NCBI GenBank assembly: GCA_017161705.1
Contig: JADFCW010000037.1
Span: forward strand, 1-33,924
Source: Candidatus Sumerlaeota bacterium
Lineage (GTDB): Bacteria; Sumerlaeota; Sumerlaeia; JADFCW01
Length of the DNA stretch: 33,924 nucleotides
Direction: 5' to 3'
Positions 31,874 through 33,924 of the stretch are shown here, one piece after another. Under the pieces are notes generated by a model that was not told the origin of the DNA, ran no database searches, and saw only the letters and a list, made by a program, of their open reading frames with translations. The position numbers and the translations under genes were made by a program. Every line of letters begins with the position of its first letter. Within the stretch, counting starts at the first letter, position 1.

Positions 31874-32887
31874 CTACCGCCCTCTCGATGAACCGCCGCG
31901 CCCTGCCGACAAACCGCCGCTTCCGCCCCCATAGGATACCCCGCCACCGGTCCCCTCTTCGCTGCTCATTCCGCTCTCGCTGCTGCCATAGCTGCTTTGG
32001 CTGCTGAAGGACTGTCCGCCCGTTGTATCCGAATAGATGCCCGTCAGGCCGCCATACAGACTTTGCGATCCGTCATTGATCATGCGCGCGGTTGGAATGC
32101 GCACCAGCCGCGTGATCGTGATGGGATTCTCCCGCCCCTCGGGATCGGTGCATGTCAGAGAGAATTCGACAGCCTGCGGCACCTGGGTGTCGTTCAACCA
32201 GTCTTCCAGCCATTCGTAGCCGTCGTAAAAACGAAGATTGAACGACGTGATTTGGATCCCCAAATCCACCAGATAGCCGCCGCTTTCGAGGTCGTCGTCG
32301 GGCGTGGGGTCTATGCGCATCCACAAGCCGCCCGTTTGTGTGGCTTGCGTTGCGGCGTCTCCTGCGGTCGGCGGCGGCATTTCTCCGGTCATGTCCATCC
32401 ACGGATCATACATCGCACTCGTACCCATATCCGCCGTTTCGCTCATGCCGCCGGTCAGATCTTCTTCGGTTCCGATATCCATGTAGAATTCGACTTCGCA
32501 CAGATCGGAGAGGGCCAGCTCGGGCGGGAACCTCGGATTGGCGGAGGTGACAAACGCCATGGAGTCGAAGTCGGCGGTCTCATCTCCGTCATTGTAAGCA
32601 AGAAATGCGGGGGTGAACGGATAAAACGGCGGCTGGATGGCCCGCAGCTGGCGCGTCATCAGATCGGCCACCCCGTCGAGAAGCCGGATCATTTCCGCAC
32701 GCCGCTTGGCTTTTTCCCACGAAGTGGTCGCCACCCAGAATGTCGAAAAAGCGGTGCCGATCAGCATCACCGAAACCATCATGCCCGTCAGCATTTCGAG
32801 CAGGGTCATGGCGCGCCGCGGGCGAGGGATAAAACGCGGGCCTCGGGATGAGAGAGGAAGCATGAGCGACCAGGCACGACGCTGCAT
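31874..32887 (-). CDS. gspJ: T2SS minor pseudopilin GspJ
   Basis: 337 residues from the ATG at 32887, with GGGGAG five nt upstream; an ATG at 32932 would lengthen the leader to 41 residues. The prepilin site is RRA/MTLLEMLTGMMVSVML, with Ala26 at -1 and the family Glu at +5, followed by the hydrophobic alpha-1 helix. The central part has WEKAKRRAEMIRLLDGVADLMTRQL split over the helix end, then strands such as GIQITSFNLRFYDG and VEFSLTCTDPEGR, as in GspJ. The C-terminal 60 residues are Gly/Ser-rich (SYGSSESGMSSEEG and following). GspJ sits at the pseudopilus tip with GspI and GspK. It is larger than E. coli GspJ (about 195 residues) because of an inserted Met/Thr/Pro-rich loop and the tail. 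Confidence 0.88.
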   Translation of the reverse strand: MQRRAWSLMLPLSSRGPRFIPRPRRAMTLLEMLTGMMVSVMLIGTAFSTFWVATTSWEKAKRRAEMIRLLDGVADLMTRQLRAIQPPFYPFTPAFLAYNDGDETADFDSMAFVTSANPRFPPELALSDLCEVEFYMDIGTEEDLTGGMSETADMGTSAMYDPWMDMTGEMPPPTAGDAATQATQTGGLWMRIDPTPDDDLESGGYLVDLGIQITSFNLRFYDGYEWLEDWLNDTQVPQAVEFSLTCTDPEGRENPITITRLVRIPTARMINDGSQSLYGGLTGIYSDTTGGQSFSSQSSYGSSESGMSSEEGTGGGVSYGGGSGGLSAGRGGSSRGR

Positions 32888-32958
32888 CTTTGCTCCCCTG
32901 CCCCAGGTTCTGTTTTCTGCTGCCCGGATCATGGCGCGACATCCCTGCCTTTGTCCGT

Positions 32959-33438
32959 CTAGTAACTCATCGGCAATTCGGTTTGGAGACCCGAGCTGGT
33001 AGCATTGTCGCCCGGACGCATATAGGTCACGAACGAAATGTCGCGCTGGGCCTGGCCTTCGGTCCAGGCGACAGTGACGCGGACCTCGAACAATCCGTCG
33101 AGGTCGGTGCTTTGAATGTCGCTGCTCCAGGAGAAGCGCGGGTCTTCGGGAAACTCGCCGCCGTCGCTGCCCACCCGAATATCGCCGACGTATTCGATCT
33201 CCTCGATGATGTTTTGCGCCAGCATCAGGCCGCGGCTTTGGCTCTCCATCCACGCCTGATTCCGTGTGTTGCCGGCAATAGCCTCGATCAGGGCCACAAC
33301 GGCGATACTGAAAATCGCCACGGCCACGAGAGTTTCCAGGAGCGAGAAAGCCGAATCGGCCGACGCAGAACGGCCCGAGCGAGGCCACGGCCGTCGGGCG
33401 GGCTTCACGCAGCAATCTTTCTGTCGGTTCGGTCTCAT
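32959..33438 (-). CDS. gspI: T2SS minor pseudopilin GspI
   Basis: 159 residues; its ATG overlaps the gspH stop (ATGA). A long 30-residue basic leader ends at the prepilin peptidase site DSA/FSLLETLVAVAIFS, with Ala at -1 and Glu35 at +5. The hydrophobic helix leads into SRGLMLAQNIIEEIEYVG, a hallmark of GspI (the L-A-x-N motif). A short beta domain with VRVTVAWTEGQAQRDISFVTYM closes the protein, matching the family ending in which a W-x-E-G segment precedes the last strands. It is the nucleating minor pseudopilin with GspJ and GspK. Confidence 0.93.
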   Translation of the reverse strand: MRPNRQKDCCVKPARRPWPRSGRSASADSAFSLLETLVAVAIFSIAVVALIEAIAGNTRNQAWMESQSRGLMLAQNIIEEIEYVGDIRVGSDGGEFPEDPRFSWSSDIQSTDLDGLFEVRVTVAWTEGQAQRDISFVTYMRPGDNATSSGLQTELPMSY

Positions 33439-33924
33439 ATCTCCGCCCCTATTCCATACGCGGCCGGCGCAGCCTCGCTGGGTACGCTTTCCGGTGGGGT
33501 TTGTCCCGATTCGCCTTCGGTTGTCGCCGGCTGCCCCTCGGTGATCATTACCCGGCCTGTCAAACCATTGAGACTGACTTCCATCGTATCGCGGTACTGC
33601 GAAATCAGACGGATGCGGCAGAAATCCGCCGTTCCGTCCCGCCGAAACTGGATGTAGTAACTGCCCTCTTCGCCGGGGTTGAGCGCCTCGCCCATATCGG
33701 TTGTGTCGAAAAACACCGTCTCCGGCAGCACATAGATATTCATTCCGGGTGCGGGAAAGAGCTGATACTGCAACTCGCCCGTTTCCAATTCCACCTCGTA
33801 GGTTATATAGACCCGTTTAGAGTCCGGTTCGATATTCAGCCGGAAATCCTTTTGCTGCGCGACGGCTCCACTGAAGCAGAAGGCCATCATGTCGCCGACT
33901 TGCCCGGCTGCGGCCGAAATCTGC
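33435..33924 (-). CDS. gspH: GspH-like minor pseudopilin (N-terminus beyond right edge)
   Basis: The frame is open to the window edge, giving about 162 visible residues; the start and prepilin leader are missing. The first visible part (QISAAAGQVGDMMAFCFSGA) is the end of the pseudopilin alpha-1 helix, followed by strands with KDFRLNIEPDSKRVYITYE and YYIQFRRDGTADFCRIRL, as expected for the GspH beta domain. A Pro/Glu/Ser-rich tail of about 30 residues ends the protein. Position directly before gspI, with a four-base overlap, fits the H-I-J-K order. Identity as GspH rather than another pseudopilin rests mainly on position and length. Confidence 0.75.
   Translation of the reverse strand, partial: QISAAAGQVGDMMAFCFSGAVAQQKDFRLNIEPDSKRVYITYEVELETGELQYQLFPAPGMNIYVLPETVFFDTTDMGEALNPGEEGSYYIQFRRDGTADFCRIRLISQYRDTMEVSLNGLTGRVMITEGQPATTEGESGQTPPESVPSEAAPAAYGIGAEI

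Overview
This is a high-GC bacterial chromosome segment with Gram-negative features: a type II secretion system (T2SS) operon with an outer-membrane secretin, MltG, phosphatidylserine decarboxylase and many Sec signal peptides. No rRNA, tRNA, transposase or phage gene was seen. The divergent T2SS proteins, large secreted proteins, FG-GAP and propeller proteins and hairpin-repeat clusters suggest the PVC superphylum or a neighbouring candidate phylum (Lentisphaerota, Hydrogenedentota or Sumerlaeota type). This placement is inference only; no marker gene settles it.

Layout. 1-4741 (minus): a very large secreted subtilisin-like protease that runs off the left edge and reads as one uninterrupted frame. 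5012-7406 (minus): a two-gene unit, a WecA/MraY-type phosphoglycosyltransferase followed by a GT87-type membrane mannosyltransferase. 7836-9935 (minus): another polytopic GT-C-like glycosyltransferase. 9988-10488: a cluster of 26-bp hairpin repeats in two opposed arms. 10529-13734 (minus): two secreted proteins, an FG-GAP/VCBS protein and a beta-propeller protein resembling DUF4185. 13933-15843 (plus): mltG and psd. 15968-17946 (minus): a Gfo/Idh/MocA dehydrogenase and a PfkB sugar kinase, divergent from araB (ribulokinase, 18521-20200 plus) across a 574-bp region with inverted repeats and a 47-bp tandem duplication. 20371-21795 (plus): a GT4-like glycosyltransferase.

22000-33924 (minus) is a T2SS operon read in the order gspH (cut by the right edge), gspI, gspJ, gspK, a PilM-PilN-type gspL, gspM, a gspC/pilP-like gene and gspD, ending in a probable intrinsic terminator at 21795-21857. 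Four-base ATGA overlaps join H-I, L-M and M-C. gspE, gspF and gspG are absent from the window and may lie beyond the right edge.

The most unusual feature is the secretin: 1440 residues, about twice the usual GspD. It carries three tandem 190-residue modules, each with two N1-like domains, before four more N-type domains and the secretin barrel. The GspC-like partner is also enlarged (636 residues), mostly disordered, with duplicated short motifs. The protease, the propeller protein and the FG-GAP protein are plausible exported products, but nothing here shows that they use this T2SS.
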